Shown here: positions 23,041 through 35,275 of the stretch, in pieces
Layout: each line of letters starts with the position of its first letter
How positions within the stretch are numbered: position 1 is the stretch's first letter
Position numbers and translations under genes: made by a program
Origin: Mytilus edulis
Taxonomy: Eukaryota > Mollusca > Bivalvia > Mytilida > Mytilidae
Reading direction: 5' to 3'
Length of the DNA: 64,000 nt
NCBI RefSeq assembly: GCF_963676685.1
Contig: NC_092346.1
Span: 77,515,821 to 77,579,820, forward strand
The notes under the pieces: generated by a model
Databases searched by the model: none
What the model was told of the DNA's origin: nothing
The model's input: only the letters and a program-made list of their open reading frames with translations

Positions 23041-24857
23041 ATTATGTGTAGCATGATGTACCATAGTTACCGAAGATGCATTGCAGAAGTCTTGAATAGA
23101 CAAAAATAGATTGGTACAAGTTTTCTTTCTAAGCTGGCTAGTTTTTTTTTATTGAAACTCATCTGAACTAACTATAAAATTTACTATAAATCGTACAAAT
23201 AAACTCACCTATGTCCAGTTAGAATCTTGAAATTAAAATCTGTATTTCAAACAATTCTAATTGCGAGAAGACCTTTCTTCAGTTTTAACAGTTATAGTCT
23301 TCTTGTTTGTTATGTTGACCTGGTTATCTCGTGTTGAGTTTATATGCTATTACGCAGTATGCAAAGTGGTCCAGAATTTTCAGATATTTGGCCGAATTAC
23401 AATTTTTGGGGTAAGATTTTAATTATAATAGATGTTGGACAGCAGTAAAAATAACAAAGACCATACGTCATTTGTTCTTTTTCTGATAAAGACTTATCGA
23501 TAAAGTTTATAAATTACTATACGTATGTTGTTAAATTTGCACATCTTGTATTTTAATGGGAATACTTAGTAAAAACACAGGCGTGATTTTCCATCGGCAA
23601 GTAAAAATCTTAAATTCTGCCAGTTGCGTGTAGTATGTGGAAGTATCTTTTGATGTGCTACTATCTAACGTTGATTTCTATGTTGTTGTCTGATCGATAT
23701 TGCGTGTTTGCACGCAGTACATTTCTTATAACCGCTTCTTTTTTGGTTAATTTGGGGAAAGAACATTATTTCATGTGAATCTGCAGTGTATGACATGCAT
23801 AATGGTCGTAGTTTATTTTCTTTAAATACATTTCTCGCACCGTTAAATCCTGTCAACACAATTCTCAATATCTGATACGCGCCACTGAACAATCACCGCA
23901 GAGTTTTAAATGTCCTCTCTATTGACATTCCCTACCTTTTTTATTTGAATAATTAAAATCTGTTATGAGTATTGATCTATGTAACTAGCAAAAGTGGTCT
24001 TGTTTAGAAACTAAATAAGGTAAGTAAACAATTTACAGTATATACATTAAGATTTGTTTGTGTCTTTTCGAATTTAAGACTGAATGACAAGTCTTCTTAA
24101 CATACCGCCGTTCTTTCATAGTTATGTTCTCAGATCGGAATTTCAGCTGTTTGTGCATGTATATTCTCTAGTGATAAACATGTTTATCTGTTATATATCT
24201 GTATCTACAGGAATGGAAATATCTTACTCGGAAAAGTAAGCTGGATACGCGGTTGGTTAGGGTTGAAGACACTGAGGTGTTATGACTGTTGGGACTGTCC
24301 TGCCAATAAATGAGTTGGCGCATGCCCATATCAATTTCATGTTTCGTGCTTATTTTTAAAAACAAAAATGAGAAGGTACTAAGCATGAATATGGTAGAAT
24401 TATTGATCATCATCGCGGAGAGTAATGTAGATTGGCCTGGCATTTATAAAGGTAACTAGATATAAACCACATAGAAGATGAAAGACAGTACATGTCAGGC
24501 GTTTTTCTTCTTCTTTTTTTCATACTTTTTTTGATGGATTTGTAGTAATTCTTAAAAAAATAAAATGCGTCTTCCGTCAAACACTTATAGCTATACAGTC
24601 GTGTCCACATATGATATTTTAAGAACAAAGAAAGCTAGCAATAAGAGATCAAGGTGCCACAATCGAATCAAAACGTGGATTCAGATTGTTCTAAATCTCC
24701 AATCATTGTGCATTAAAATATCATCTATTCATATATAGATTGACACCAGAAGTTAAGAGAAAGAAATTAAATAATATTAATTGATAGTCTTGCCCCATTG
24801 TGCTTTCCTCTTTTACGATTCAAGATTGTGGGAGGCTACTTTACAACCGTCAGAGAG
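23041..24857. other. Intergenic, no recognised feature
   Basis: AT-rich. Open frames at 23665-23892 and 24168-24628 (minus) show no motif. Confidence 0.45.
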
Positions 24858-24903
24858 AGGCACTTGTTTCAGAAATATGTTTTTTTTTCTGAGACAAGTG
24901 CCT
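24858..24903. repeat. Short hairpin upstream of the KY-like gene
   Basis: AGGCACTTGTTTCAGA and TCTGAGACAAGTGCCT pair with one mismatch across a 14-nt T-rich loop. A related ACAAGTGCCTGTG motif with a matching CACAGGCACT arm occurs at 38787-38853, so both are probably pieces of a dispersed element. Confidence 0.6.
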
Positions 24904-25022
24904 TTGATTATCAGGCTAAAATCGATATAGCGCTCCCATGCATCTTATCTTAATCTAAAAGTTTATATATAGCAATATAAGATCGGTGACATTTTTATTC
25001 TTTTTTTCAGATGCAGTAACAA

Positions 25023-25328
25023 ATGGGATGCAACTCTTCTCATCAAGAATCTTCCGCAAATTCAGGAAATCGGAGTTCTCTCTTAACCCCAGCTACTGTA
25101 ACAAGTACTGACTCCTTTAGTTCAAAATCTGAACGTCGAGTTCAGTTTAACAAAGAAGTTCAGGTTGTTCGAAGCCCTGCAAACGTATCGTCAGTCAGAT
25201 TTAGCATACCTGGAACTCCAACGCCAGAAGTAGAGGACGTTCGAAGACCTTACCCACCACAAAAGAAGAGGCGTGACCTGATACCCGACTCAACTGTATT
25301 TAAAAAGATCGATGAAAATGCATTGAAG
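25023..25328 (+). CDS. KY-like exon 1: acylation signal and variable region
   Basis: 102 codons from MGCNSSHQESS to an ALK just before the GTAAGTG donor. The composition is Ser/Thr/Pro-rich (low complexity), with basic clusters SERR and KKRRD. No fold is recognised. Reading on past the donor gives only a short unrelated tail to a stop at 25400. Confidence 0.85.
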
Positions 25329-28300
25329 GTAAGTGATGAATCCAGTAATACAGACTTTGACCACTGTGTTGTCGATCTTTCTTCGACTTATGGTTACTGA
25401 TCGGAAAAGCCACGTGTTACTTGTTTCCCCAAAGTTTAAAACTCGCCAAGTGGAAAGGGATTAATATAAGTTGCAAAACTTGTTTCCCAATCCACTCTAA
25501 ATAAATATGTTTAAACTAAAACTCGACTTTAATCAGGCACTATTTTTTTATTGAGAATATAACTTGCTACGGAAGACCATATGATGACCGAACAATCATA
25601 TCATGGATGCAGAAATTATTGGACCGATAATGCATAAGAGACGTCCAAGACATGTCCGTAAAAAATCCTGTTCCTGATTTTGCTTACATTCAATACCAAA
25701 TTTAAGACAAATATCAAAGGTATAGATAAATTGATAGATTGATGTTTAAGAAGCGTTCATTAGCAAACATTTCATGTATGTTTAGGACGGAAAATACTAT
25801 GGGTAGGTCCTGTAACATAGGCCAAAGGTCCTAGAAATTTGGACTGCCACTGGATAAAGAAGTATGTATTATTGGATAAGGACAAACAGACCACGTATGG
25901 ATCCCTCAAGTAATTGCAAGGATTCTTAACGTGCAATGCGCATGGCACTATCTCTACACGAGGCTTTAGAGGGCTAAAGCTCTCGAGGAAAAGACCCTTA
26001 GCAGGGTTAACAATTTTAGATATGCACCTACTCGGAGGGCCGATTTGGTATATTATTTGAGTGTAGTTAAAGATATTCCTACAATTGAAGAATGTTTGTT
26101 ATTCTTGTTCCAGGAATATTTCTTTTTGTTGAAACGGAGTCTACGTTTAACGAATGGTTTCTTTCAACCTGAAATTTGTTTTAAAACTCTTGAAGGACTT
26201 AATTTCTACTAACTGTTCTGCCTCTTATATTTGTGAAAAGATATTGTTTGTAGGAATTAAATGTGATTAGATGAACTTTAAAAACAATTAAAATTTACGT
26301 AAAAACAGTAAAGGGACCAAAAGCCTTAATTGAAATACAGAAAAGGATACGTTTATAGAAAAAAGACCAGGAAAATAATGTTGCTTATGTTTACAACACA
26401 TGCACTTTAAACATCCTATATATGAAATTTCTGAGTACTTTATAAACTTTTCAGGCTAATAGAAATATATTAACTTATATTTAATACATATATGAACTAT
26501 TAAAGATCTTTAACCTAATAATGCCAGTTAAGCTCCTTATTATAGAAGGTTGATCCCTGGTAAATTACAATGGTAAGACATATATGGCATGCGCTAATTA
26601 TAGAAATGAATAACTGCATGGAATAACCAGTAATAATTTGATTTTATTATTTTATTGGCTACTAATTTGTTTATTGGAAGAAACATATCTAGTAATGTTT
26701 CAACATAGAAACTAAGCGCAAAATAGATTTTATTTAGTTTCCATAGGAATACACATAGTCCCTAAAAATATTAAACTCTTGGATAGTACGGTTGGTCTTG
26801 CTAATAGAATTATAACCGACGAGGGATAATTTGTCAAGAACGGAACCGTTTAAACTATAGACGTTAAATTTCCCCGAGACAATGCAACACTCCCAAACCA
26901 AATCGCCACCGAGAAGTAACGAAGTGGAAGTAAATATTACTTTATAGGTGCACAGTCTCAATTTGACTGAATATGAGTATATGTTATACTGTGCATTTGA
27001 AAGGTAATTAGCTGTTTAGGTTAGTTTTAGTTGCTCTACTCTTAGCCGTAGAATTCGTTTTCCTCCGAAAATCCAATGTCCACTATAAAATACTTAATAC
27101 ATATACCTTCAATTATGTGTATTTTCCTCCATGACATTTAATGAAGGTTTTTTTTCTATTATTTACAATCTATAATAACCGAAAGAACATGGTTTGTTAT
27201 TCTTTTTACCTTTTTGATTTATTTAGGAGGGGACATTCAATTAGAGAGAACGAGTTATCGTTCTTGAATTGAACAATGTGCAGAATACAATTTAATCCTT
27301 TATTTCTTTAGTAAAAATATTCGAGGCTAATTTTGTAGGAATTTCCAGTATAATGCAAAATACCAGTTTGTTCTATTTAACAGAAATTTTAGGAAGTTGT
27401 CTGCTAGTGTTTCTGCTTTGTTAGCAAACTAATCATGTATTTGAAGTTTGTTTTACTAAAATGTTATGATTTCATGGGAGAAATACATGTTATATGTTTT
27501 GCTGCGTGTTAAATGCCTCACTGTGACGATGAAGATCAGCAATACGAACGTCGTTCCTTTGCTTTTTGTGTGTTTTTTGTTGTTGTTGTACATCTACTGA
27601 TTTTGTGTCATGGATAGACACCCCATATTTTTGTTTTTCTATTATATATCAATACTACGAAAATAATGCAAGTACATTTCAGTCCGACAATATATTTCTC
27701 TTGAATACTATGTTGTTAATGTATCAGCTTTCAATGGTGAATTTTCTCGGTAGTATGAAAACTTTATCAGAATTTTTTGAAATAAGTTCTTCGATCCGTT
27801 AATTCCATCATGTTAGAATACTGTTATGGCTTATGACATTTATTTTGACAGGCACCGAACTATAAAGAACCAACTGTTCTAAAACTTGCCCAGTATCTGA
27901 GACGAGAATGTTCCAGTGACTTGGAGAAGATCCGGGCGTTTTATATCTGGATAACTAACAATGTACAGTAAGTAATCCAATTTAAAGTTTGTATCAGCAA
28001 AAAAATAGTTCTGGTTAAGTAAAATGGAAGAAACAACAATGTGTACCTAGTACACGGATAGCCCATCTGCATTATCATTTTCTATGTTCATTGGACCGTG
28101 AAAGTGGGATAAAAACTCAAATTTGGCATGAACATTAGAAATATCATATCATAAGGATAAAATTGAGAATGGAAATGGGGAATGTGTCAAAGAGACAACA
28201 ACCCGACCAAATAAAAAACAACAGCAGAGGGTCACCAACAGGTCTTCAATGTAGCGAGAAATTCTCGCACCCGGAGGCGTCCTTCAGCTGGCCCTTAAAC

Positions 28301-31083
28301 AAATATATACTAGTCCAGTGATAATGAACGCCATACTAATTTCCAAATTGTACACAAGAAACTAAAATTAAAATAATGTATACTATAATGTATAACATGT
28401 ATACTAAGTTTCAAGCTGATTGGACTTCAACTTCATCAAAAACTACCTCGACCAAAAACATTAAGGGGACAGACGAACGAACCGACGGGACAGATGAACG
28501 AACCGAAGGACGAACGAACGAAAAGACGAACGGACGCACATACCAGAAACATAATGCCCATCAATGGGACATTAAAAGATGTTAGGTAATCAAACAGGTA
28601 TATTTTCAGTTGATACCTAGCAACTTCTGACAAACACCTACATATGTTTTAATTTGTATGAAATGTCGATATCTACAAAAGAATGCGATACAGCAACAAA
28701 ATAACACGATGTAACAGGAACAGAGTTCAATAAAGCAGTTTAAAACATTTTAAATATGAAGCTCTAGACAATGTGAGAATAAACGCAAAATTTTCCTTAC
28801 ACAACAAATATCAAATCCCAATTTTAAAATATAAAGACGACAACATCAATTCCCTTCTTGGTTAGTTGCACCAAGATGTAACATAAATGCAATTGATTTG
28901 TTTCAGCTACGATACAGAGTCCCACTTTAGTGGAAGGAGTCGACCAGTGGATGCATTGACTGTAATGAAATGTAAGGTGTCAGTATGTGAAGGCTATGCC
29001 AATCTGTTCGCAGAACTCTGCAAGTAAGTCTGATTAAATTTCATGTTCCTCGTCATTTGCCTCAAATTCTTCTTAAAACGCTGTATTCAAATAATTTCGA
29101 ACAGTTCTATAGATTAGAATGTTGGTTTTCTCGGTTGAATGGATTAATACTAGTATTTTTTTGGCCCTTTATAGCTTGATGTTCAGTGTGAGCCAACTTG
29201 AAGGCTCCGTGTTGAAGACCGTACCTTGACCTATAACGGTTTACTTTTATAGATTGTGACTTAGATGGAGAGTTGTCTCATTGGCACTTCTACCACATCT
29301 TCCAATATCTATTATATCTATTAGATTAGAAAGAAGTCAATAATCAATATAAAGGTTGTAACGGTTGTGATAATAAGTATTGAATTGTAGTCTATGATTA
29401 CCTTCCTCTACTATTCTACAAAACACAAAATAAACTGTATGCTATTTGCATCTAATTATTACATCTAATATCTTGTTGTATTTAAATAGTATGTTTAAAC
29501 TAAAGAAGACTTAAGAACTCCATATTTGAGGCGAGTTAGCAAAATATTATTTAATCTATCCATTTAATATAACATATGCTTTTCAATATTTGATATGTTT
29601 GTTACAGAAAACAATACTTAAAGATTTCACTGGCTGTAAGCTTATTAAAGATAAGCATTTGAAAAGTGTATTTTGCATATATGAGCTGCATTAAGATGCA
29701 AAAGGAATTGTGTTTTGTCTTTTACCTTATACATTATGTGTACTCCTATATATTGCATTTCATTAAAAATTTTATTTCAGCTGTTCAAACATACATGCCA
29801 AAATAATTCCTGGATTTGCCAAAGGCTTTGGACATACTCCAGCAAAGAGATTTAATTATAGGGGATCGATTAATCACACATGGAATGCTGTGTATGTCGA
29901 TGACGAATGGCATTTCATGGAGTGTACATGGGGAGCGGGATATATCGATAAGAATAAGAGATTTGTTTGGCGCTATAATGAAAACTACTTTTTACCGGAC
30001 CCAGAAACCATGATATTTACTCACTTCCCATATTTTGACCCAGAAGTGGATGAAAGCAAATTATGGCAGCTGCTTCCGAAATCAATTGATCTGAAAACAT
30101 TCAATTTGAACATAAAACCAACAAATAAATCTTTAGAATGGGGTATCGAGTATGAAAGTCACAAGTCTGCTGTGATTGACTGTGCCAAGGAATTAGTTGT
30201 AAAATTCAAAACAGATCTAGTCAAATTATGTGACACGTCAGTATATTTAATGGATATTGATGGTAATATGCTGCAACATCATGCTATTGTATTGAACGGT
30301 CCATATGACAATGCGTTCAAGGCTATCATTCGTCCACCAAAAGTTGGCGGCTACAGCGTCAAATTATTCGCAACTACATCTCCAGACAACAAAGTACTCA
30401 GTCTGATTAATGAATATTTTGTACGGTGTCGAGAAATAGAGCGGCGACTTGATCCTTATCCAGAGTACTATGGGTATTATGGCCCGGTACATGGATATCT
30501 CGACTTTGGAATTAGTAAAGGTGCCGACATACGACCATTCTATGAAGTACATGACGGGTTCATTGACCTTTTAATTCCAGTCGATTACGACGTCGATGTT
30601 ACAGCAAGACTGACATATTCACATGGAGAAATACCGAACATGGACGATTTTGTTATGATACAAGCAATTCCAAAATCAATGGTAGTGAATGTTAAATTTC
30701 CTAAAAGTGGATACTATAAACTTACACTGTCTTTCAAAAATGATAAGGGAAATTACAGGGAGGCTATCAATTGTTTGATCAACTGCATACGTCCGTCCAA
30801 ACCTTGTTATCCATATCCTAAGACTCTGCGCCATGCTAGAGAATTAAAATGCCACTTAATTCAGCCTCTCAGCCAAATCTTGCCATGTAATAAGAACATA
30901 ACAATAAAGATAACATGTGAAAATATGATTGCCGTGATGGTAAGAAAGCACAAATTCAAACGAATTGGCAAACAATATTGGGATTTCACATTTGAAACGC
31001 CAAATATGGGTGAAAGGATTGTTATCTATGGACTAGACGAGGAAGATCACAGAATGCCATTGTATGAATTCATAACTGCTTGA
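25023..31083 (+). CDS. Kyphoscoliosis peptidase-like (transglutaminase-like) protein, complete
   Basis: Four coding exons, 25023-25328, 27852-27967, 28907-29023 and 29781-31083, join with GT-AG introns in phases 0, 2 and 2 to give 613 aa. The start MGCNSS fits an N-myristoylation site at Gly2 with an adjacent palmitoylatable Cys3, so membrane attachment is likely (inference). Residues 1-102 are Ser/Thr-rich and variable. The transglutaminase-like core follows: LRRECSSDLEKIRAFYIWIT, the nucleophile in SVCEGYANLF (Cys168), the histidine in NHTWNAVYVD (His212) and WHFMECTWGAGY. The last is normally DxTWGAG; here the acidic residue is Glu227. The C-terminal ~380 residues look like the extra beta-rich region of KY family members. 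In vertebrates KY acts at the muscle Z-disc; the invertebrate role is not known to me. Coding begins 17 nt after a TTTTTTTCAG acceptor, so a 5'UTR intron is likely. Confidence 0.9.
25735..26030. repeat. Interspersed repeat, copy 2
   Basis: In KY-like intron 1; collinear with 1-445 through TTTCATGTATGTTTAGGACG, GGTAGGTCC, GGACTGCCACTGGATAAAG and ACACGAGGCTTTAGA. Confidence 0.65.
26031..27851. other. KY-like intron 1, remainder
   Basis: AT-rich intron with no repeat pair or exon recognised. Frames at 26734-26961 and 27566-27802 are not supported. Confidence 0.5.
27852..27967 (+). CDS. KY-like exon 2
   Basis: 116 nt, acceptor TTTTGACAG and donor GTAAGTA. It codes APNYKEPTVLKLAQYLRREC and then a FYIWITNNV segment, the helix that precedes the catalytic core in transglutaminase-like proteins. 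Too short for an ORF search; found by family pattern and phase. Confidence 0.88.
28155..28590 (+). repeat. Family B repeat, longer copy, with GAACGAAC run
   Basis: Starts like the 20374 copy and continues through GGAGGCGTCCTTCAGCTGGC and AAGCTGATTGGACTTCAACT to a degenerate GAACGAAC/GACGAACG run (28463-28540). It sits in KY-like intron 2. Frames here (e.g. 28376-28585) are repeat-derived. Confidence 0.72.
28907..29023 (+). CDS. KY-like exon 3: catalytic cysteine
   Basis: 117 nt between a TTGTTTCAG acceptor and a GTAAGTC donor. The joined codon gives H141, then YDTESHFSGRSRPVDALTV and SVCEGYANLFAEL, with Cys168 as the expected nucleophile. Phase 2 on both sides. Confidence 0.9.
29205..29320 (-). 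repeat. Family A repeat, minus orientation
   Basis: GAGAGTTGTCTCATTGGCAC and CCACATCTTCCAATATCTAT are the reverse complement of the family A start. Lies in KY-like intron 3. A shorter minus fragment is at 17930-17975. Confidence 0.75.
29321..29780. other. KY-like intron 3, remainder
   Basis: AT-rich intron up to the acceptor at 29780; nothing recognised. Confidence 0.5.
29781..31083 (+). CDS. KY-like exon 4: His/Glu active site and C-terminal region
   Basis: 1,303 nt from a TTATTTCAG acceptor to the TGA stop. It begins NCSNIHAKIIPGFAKGFGHT, then NHTWNAVYVDDEWHFMECTW, then ~380 residues without further recognised motifs but with family-like blocks (DFGISKGADIRPFYE, SGYYKLTLSFKN). The long terminal exon and the absence of breaks argue for an active gene. 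Confidence 0.9.
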
Positions 31084-31216
31084 GTTTATTGGTCGCTTAG
31101 CTATTCTAAATGGCATCATATTGTGATCATTTAACGGGTTCGGAATTAACATGGTGTTTCAAAAGTGCATGCTGACTTGTTCTTTAGTAGGCACCAACCT
31201 TTCCTTTACATGAACA

Positions 31217-31222
31217 ATAAAA
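31217..31222 (+). terminator. Candidate polyadenylation signal of KY-like gene
   Basis: AATAAA 134 nt after the stop codon, in an AT-rich stretch. It is the first canonical signal downstream of the TGA. No transcript evidence is available. Confidence 0.5.
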
Positions 31223-31339
31223 TAATTTAAAAGAGTTTTCCACAGAAAAACAAATCATGAGTTGCTTAAACTGTTTTCTTTTCATGTCAAATAGTTATAT
31301 TTTTTTACGAAAATTTATAGAAATGAATACATACTGAGT

Positions 31340-32130
31340 ACCATTCGATTGCCAATGAGACAACTTTCTACCAAAGACAGTCTGTTCACATTATTATTAA
31401 TATAAAACTACATTTATTTAAACATGAGAAATAACACCAACGGGCAAATGTTCAAAAACCTACACCTGGATTCTACTTTGTACTGTTTTCTTACAGCGAA
31501 GCTCGGGGCGTGTTTGTCAGTATCCTACAAAAGATACACATCGATAATCTATAGAACAAATGTGTTTAATCCTTTAACAATTTACGAAAAACAAACATGA
31601 CATACATGAACCAATGACAACCACCACTACAGATAGAGCATACATTTTCCTAATGATTAGATCTAATGGGCCTACTGTCAATTCTCATAAAAACTGTGAT
31701 GATAGAAGTTATCAAACATTGGTAACCAAAGTCATTCAACAATGAGCAAAAACCATGCCGCATAGTAAGCTATAAAAGGGCCCGAATGACAAATTAAAGA
31801 AAATAAATTGAGAAAATAAATGGCCTGGTTTATTTCCAAAAACCGTAAACGAAAAACAAATAAGATGTAACCGTTGAAACGACAATCACTGTATTACAGA
31901 CAAACTTTGGGCAGGCACATAGAGAATGTGACGAGGTTTAACATGTTTTTTGGACCAAATACTTCCCGCAATCTAGGACAGTTGTGTAACAGTAGAATAT
32001 AAGAACAAACAATGAAGATCAGATGAAAAAAGCTCAACTCATCGGTTAGATACAAAGCACAAAAACATGGAATTTATACATCCCCATACAAAAGTTCAAA
32101 GCCCAACGCAAGTACTTTAGTAATAAACAT
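31340..32130. other. Intergenic with a small family A fragment
   Basis: 31348-31380 (TTGCCAATGAGACAACTTTC) is family A. The remainder shows no gene. Confidence 0.5.
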
Positions 32131-32134
32131 TTCA

Positions 32135-32445
32135 ATATAAACAAAAAGACGTGGCATGATTGCCAATGAGACAACTCTTCATCTAAGTCAAAATGTATAA
32201 AAGTTAACAATCGTTGGTCTAAGATCGACCTTCAACACGGAGACTTGGCTGACACTGATTTTTAAGCTATAAATGATCCGAAAATGACTAGTGTAAAGCA
32301 ATTCAACAGGAAAACCATCGGTGTAATGTATATAAAAACGTGAAACTCCTATGAACCCCGAAAACCACTGAACAACAGGCTTCTGATTTAGGACAGGTGC
32401 ATATAAACTAACCGACGAAAGTAGTATAACATCACAACAGAACAA
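32135..32445 (+). repeat. Family A repeat, long copy
   Basis: GATTGCCAATGAGACAACTC, CTTCAACACGGAGACTTGGC, TGACTAGTGTAAAGCAATTC and GAAACTCCTATGAAC occur in the same order as in the 44175 copy. Confidence 0.75.
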
Positions 32446-32564
32446 GACACAAAATCAGTTTTTAATTAAAACTGTCTATTATAGTTTTTGATATATTGGG
32501 CAAATACATGAAATAAATTAAAAAATAGTATGTTAAGGGTAATAACACACCGCATTGAAGTAAG

Positions 32565-33245
32565 TCCATTATTCATAGTTCATTATGCAATATTCAATAA
32601 TGAATAATGAAATAGTTCACTATTCACTATTCAATGTTAAAAAATGAATAATGAAATAGTTTATGTTTCATTATTCAACTTAAAGCGGTGAATAGTGAAA
32701 TAAAAATAAAAAAAAATAACTGTGACACTTTAGCTATATCCTGAGCCGCAATGACCATTAGAGAATTTACGGAGGACCTAAATGCCAAAATACGCGTTAA
32801 AATGAAGAAATAGTCAATTTTGAATAATGAAATGGTTATTTTGAATAATGGAATGGACTGCTAGGACCCTTTAGCCCCTAATTATATATAAACCTTATAC
32901 CTCATTCGAAATCTGATTAAGAGAGTAACAAAAGATATATAGTCGATATGTTCCGCAACGCATATTAGATGAGTAAAGAAGGACCTAAACATCGAAATAC
33001 GCGTGAACATTAAGAAATAGATGATTTTGAATAATGGAATGGACTGCTGCAACCCGTCAGCCCTCAATCAAGGCAATGTATACACCAAATTAAAGCTTAT
33101 TGACAGAGGAATAAACTGAGTATAAACAATATGAGCCGCAATGACCATTAGAGGGGTTACGGAGGACCTAAATGCCAAAATATGCGTAAAAATCAAGAAA
33201 AAGGTTAAGCCAATTTTGAATAATGAAATGGATATTTTGTATGGA
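32565..33245. repeat. Palindromic AT block and three diverged ~190-bp tandem units
   Basis: 32570-32700 is rich in AATAATGAA/TTCATTATT alternations that can fold back. Then GGAGGACCTAAATGCC-type blocks start at 32771, 32977 and 33161, each followed by AATACGCG/TATGCG and TTTTGAATAATGGAATGG. Spacing is 206 and 184 bp. Confidence 0.7.
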
Positions 33246-33904
33246 TTCGTCTGATAATGTTGGTGAAAATAGAAAGAAGGTTGAATTTGATGTTTTGACC
33301 ATTTATGCCACAGCTAGAATTTTTTTACCTTTTACGACTTTCAACTTATAAGGTAATAAATGCATTTAACCCATTTGTTTTATTTTGGGCCATGGTGACC
33401 ATGTATGTTGACTGACTTGGGATCATTCACCCCAAGTTTGTTTGAACTCTGTTCGGTAGTTTAAGATGTGAAGATCTCAGTCTGAAAAAGTTTACGACTG
33501 ACACCGGAGAACAAACCACGACGGATGGAAAATAATGACAAAGCTCATATGACCTTCAGAGGTTGAAGTCATAAAACTTTGCTCAGTGTTCGGAGCACAA
33601 AAAAAAAAAATGCTCGAAACATGAAATTCAGCATTTTGATTGGTTGATTTTGGAGTAAAAAGTTTTATGAATTCAATGCCAGGCCGTTTGAGCTCAAAAT
33701 GGCAGCTGACCACAATTGAGTGTTAAAGAAGATAACCGTGCTCCTTATAAATGTGGGTGCTACAAAAAGATGAATTTTCTGACCCTGCTATAACTTCATC
33801 GCAATACTGAAACCATCGTTGTCCAGTTGTGTGTCATTATTGTCTTATTTCGACACGAATCACATCAAATACTAGTAACCAATATCGGTTTATCGTCATA
33901 TCGT

Positions 33905-34015
33905 CTATTACAACAAAGTAAGTAAGTAAGTAAAACTTTATTTGGATTCGGCATATTGACAAACAATACAAACATAAGCTCTAATGAGCTTTTCATCGAA
34001 TCTAAATGTCAAATG
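33905..34015. repeat. Short dispersed repeat with (AAGT)n start
   Basis: GTAAGTAAGTAAGTAAAACT followed by a tail containing ACATAAGCTCTAATGAGCTT, which is also present inverted at 4085-4165. Confidence 0.6.
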
Positions 34016-34943
34016 TTGACTTTCAGGGCGAAAACATTTTTAATTTATGGTTTATTTGACTGACACTGAAATCTACAAATCCATTTATTATGTAGTTTCT
34101 GTGCGTTCATAACAGATATGATTGTGCATGCTATTTTGTCCGAATGTAAATCTTACCAAATATATGAAAACAACTGATGGCCCAGAAAAAATATAAAGCT
34201 TGCACAGTAAACACGATTTTTAATGTTCGGTTAAGACATGAATTCTGTATTCAAGCTGTCTATAAAAGTGGCTTGGGCTTCCTAGATTTTTTTTATAATT
34301 TGTCAAAATGTAGTTTTTATTATGCTTATTTCAAAAACATAATAAAAAGTATGGGTCATCGGACTTTCTTTCATGCTACAGGTTGTGTCAAATTGTCAGT
34401 TTTTTCTATAGGTTATGAATGGAACACCCAATTTTGTATGATTATAAGAAAACTACACGGCATAGAATTTTAAGACACAAATGTGAGAATAACTCTCACA
34501 AAAAAAAAAGAAGAGGTTTATTGCTACATTTTGAAATAGCTTAATTCATAACGCTTTCTACTATAAAAGATACCGTATCTCAATTATCTCCCCGGCCTAA
34601 TGTTGCAAAGTAGAATAAAATGAACTTCAATCAAGAATATACGGTGTTTTTTTTTTAAATACACATGAACTACAAACTAATCTCAAAATTTTCACATTTC
34701 ATGAAAGTTCTAGACCAATTGTTATATGCTACCTCAAAATCCAAGATGGAGGAAAACACTTGAGCCACCTTAATAAATGTCAAAACTTCAACTAAACTTT
34801 TTCTACAAAACACGGAACTTAAACAGGAAATTTAATACTCGGGAGTGACTTTTATATTATTCGCGCCTTAAATCGGAAGGTTTCTAGACTTGTCGATTTG
34901 ATTTTTGTTTGTTTACATTTGTACATAGTAATAATAATTACAT

Positions 34944-35275
34944 ATGATTTCAAATACTTCCTGCAAACTTTCAGGACATGTTGTAAGAACATGTCTCACT
35001 GACAGGACTCAATTCTTTTCAATCTTTTCAAGTAGAACCGCTCAAAACAAAGTCTCAAGTTTTTCCGTCAACAACAAAACTTTTGTTCGAATCAAAACAA
35101 AATACAAGACCAAGATGACAGATGAGTGGTTGAAGATTGGGACCTATTCAGTTTTTCCATGGTCGATTTCAGGAGTAGAAACGTGTGTTGTCATTAAAAC
35201 CAATGGCCCCACACTCACATTCGATTTGGGATATTCATGTAGAAGCAGTGTGTCCAGCAATTTAGTCTTCTTCAG
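34944..35275 (+). CDS. tRNase Z exon 1, with two possible starts
   Basis: An in-frame TAA sits at 34935-34937, so the ATG at 34944 is the first possible. A second in-frame ATG at 35115 (MTDEWLKIGTYSVFPWSISG) starts at the usual family position. The 57 residues between them contain eleven Lys/Arg against one Asp and many Ser/Thr, like a mitochondrial presequence. The exon ends at the donor TTCAG|GTATAG in phase 2. Confidence 0.78.

Noticed and set aside
28376..28633. Charged proteins from the GAACGAAC run
   Set aside because: They derive from the end of a family B repeat in an intron; the same run gives open frames on both strands, which is typical of simple sequence.
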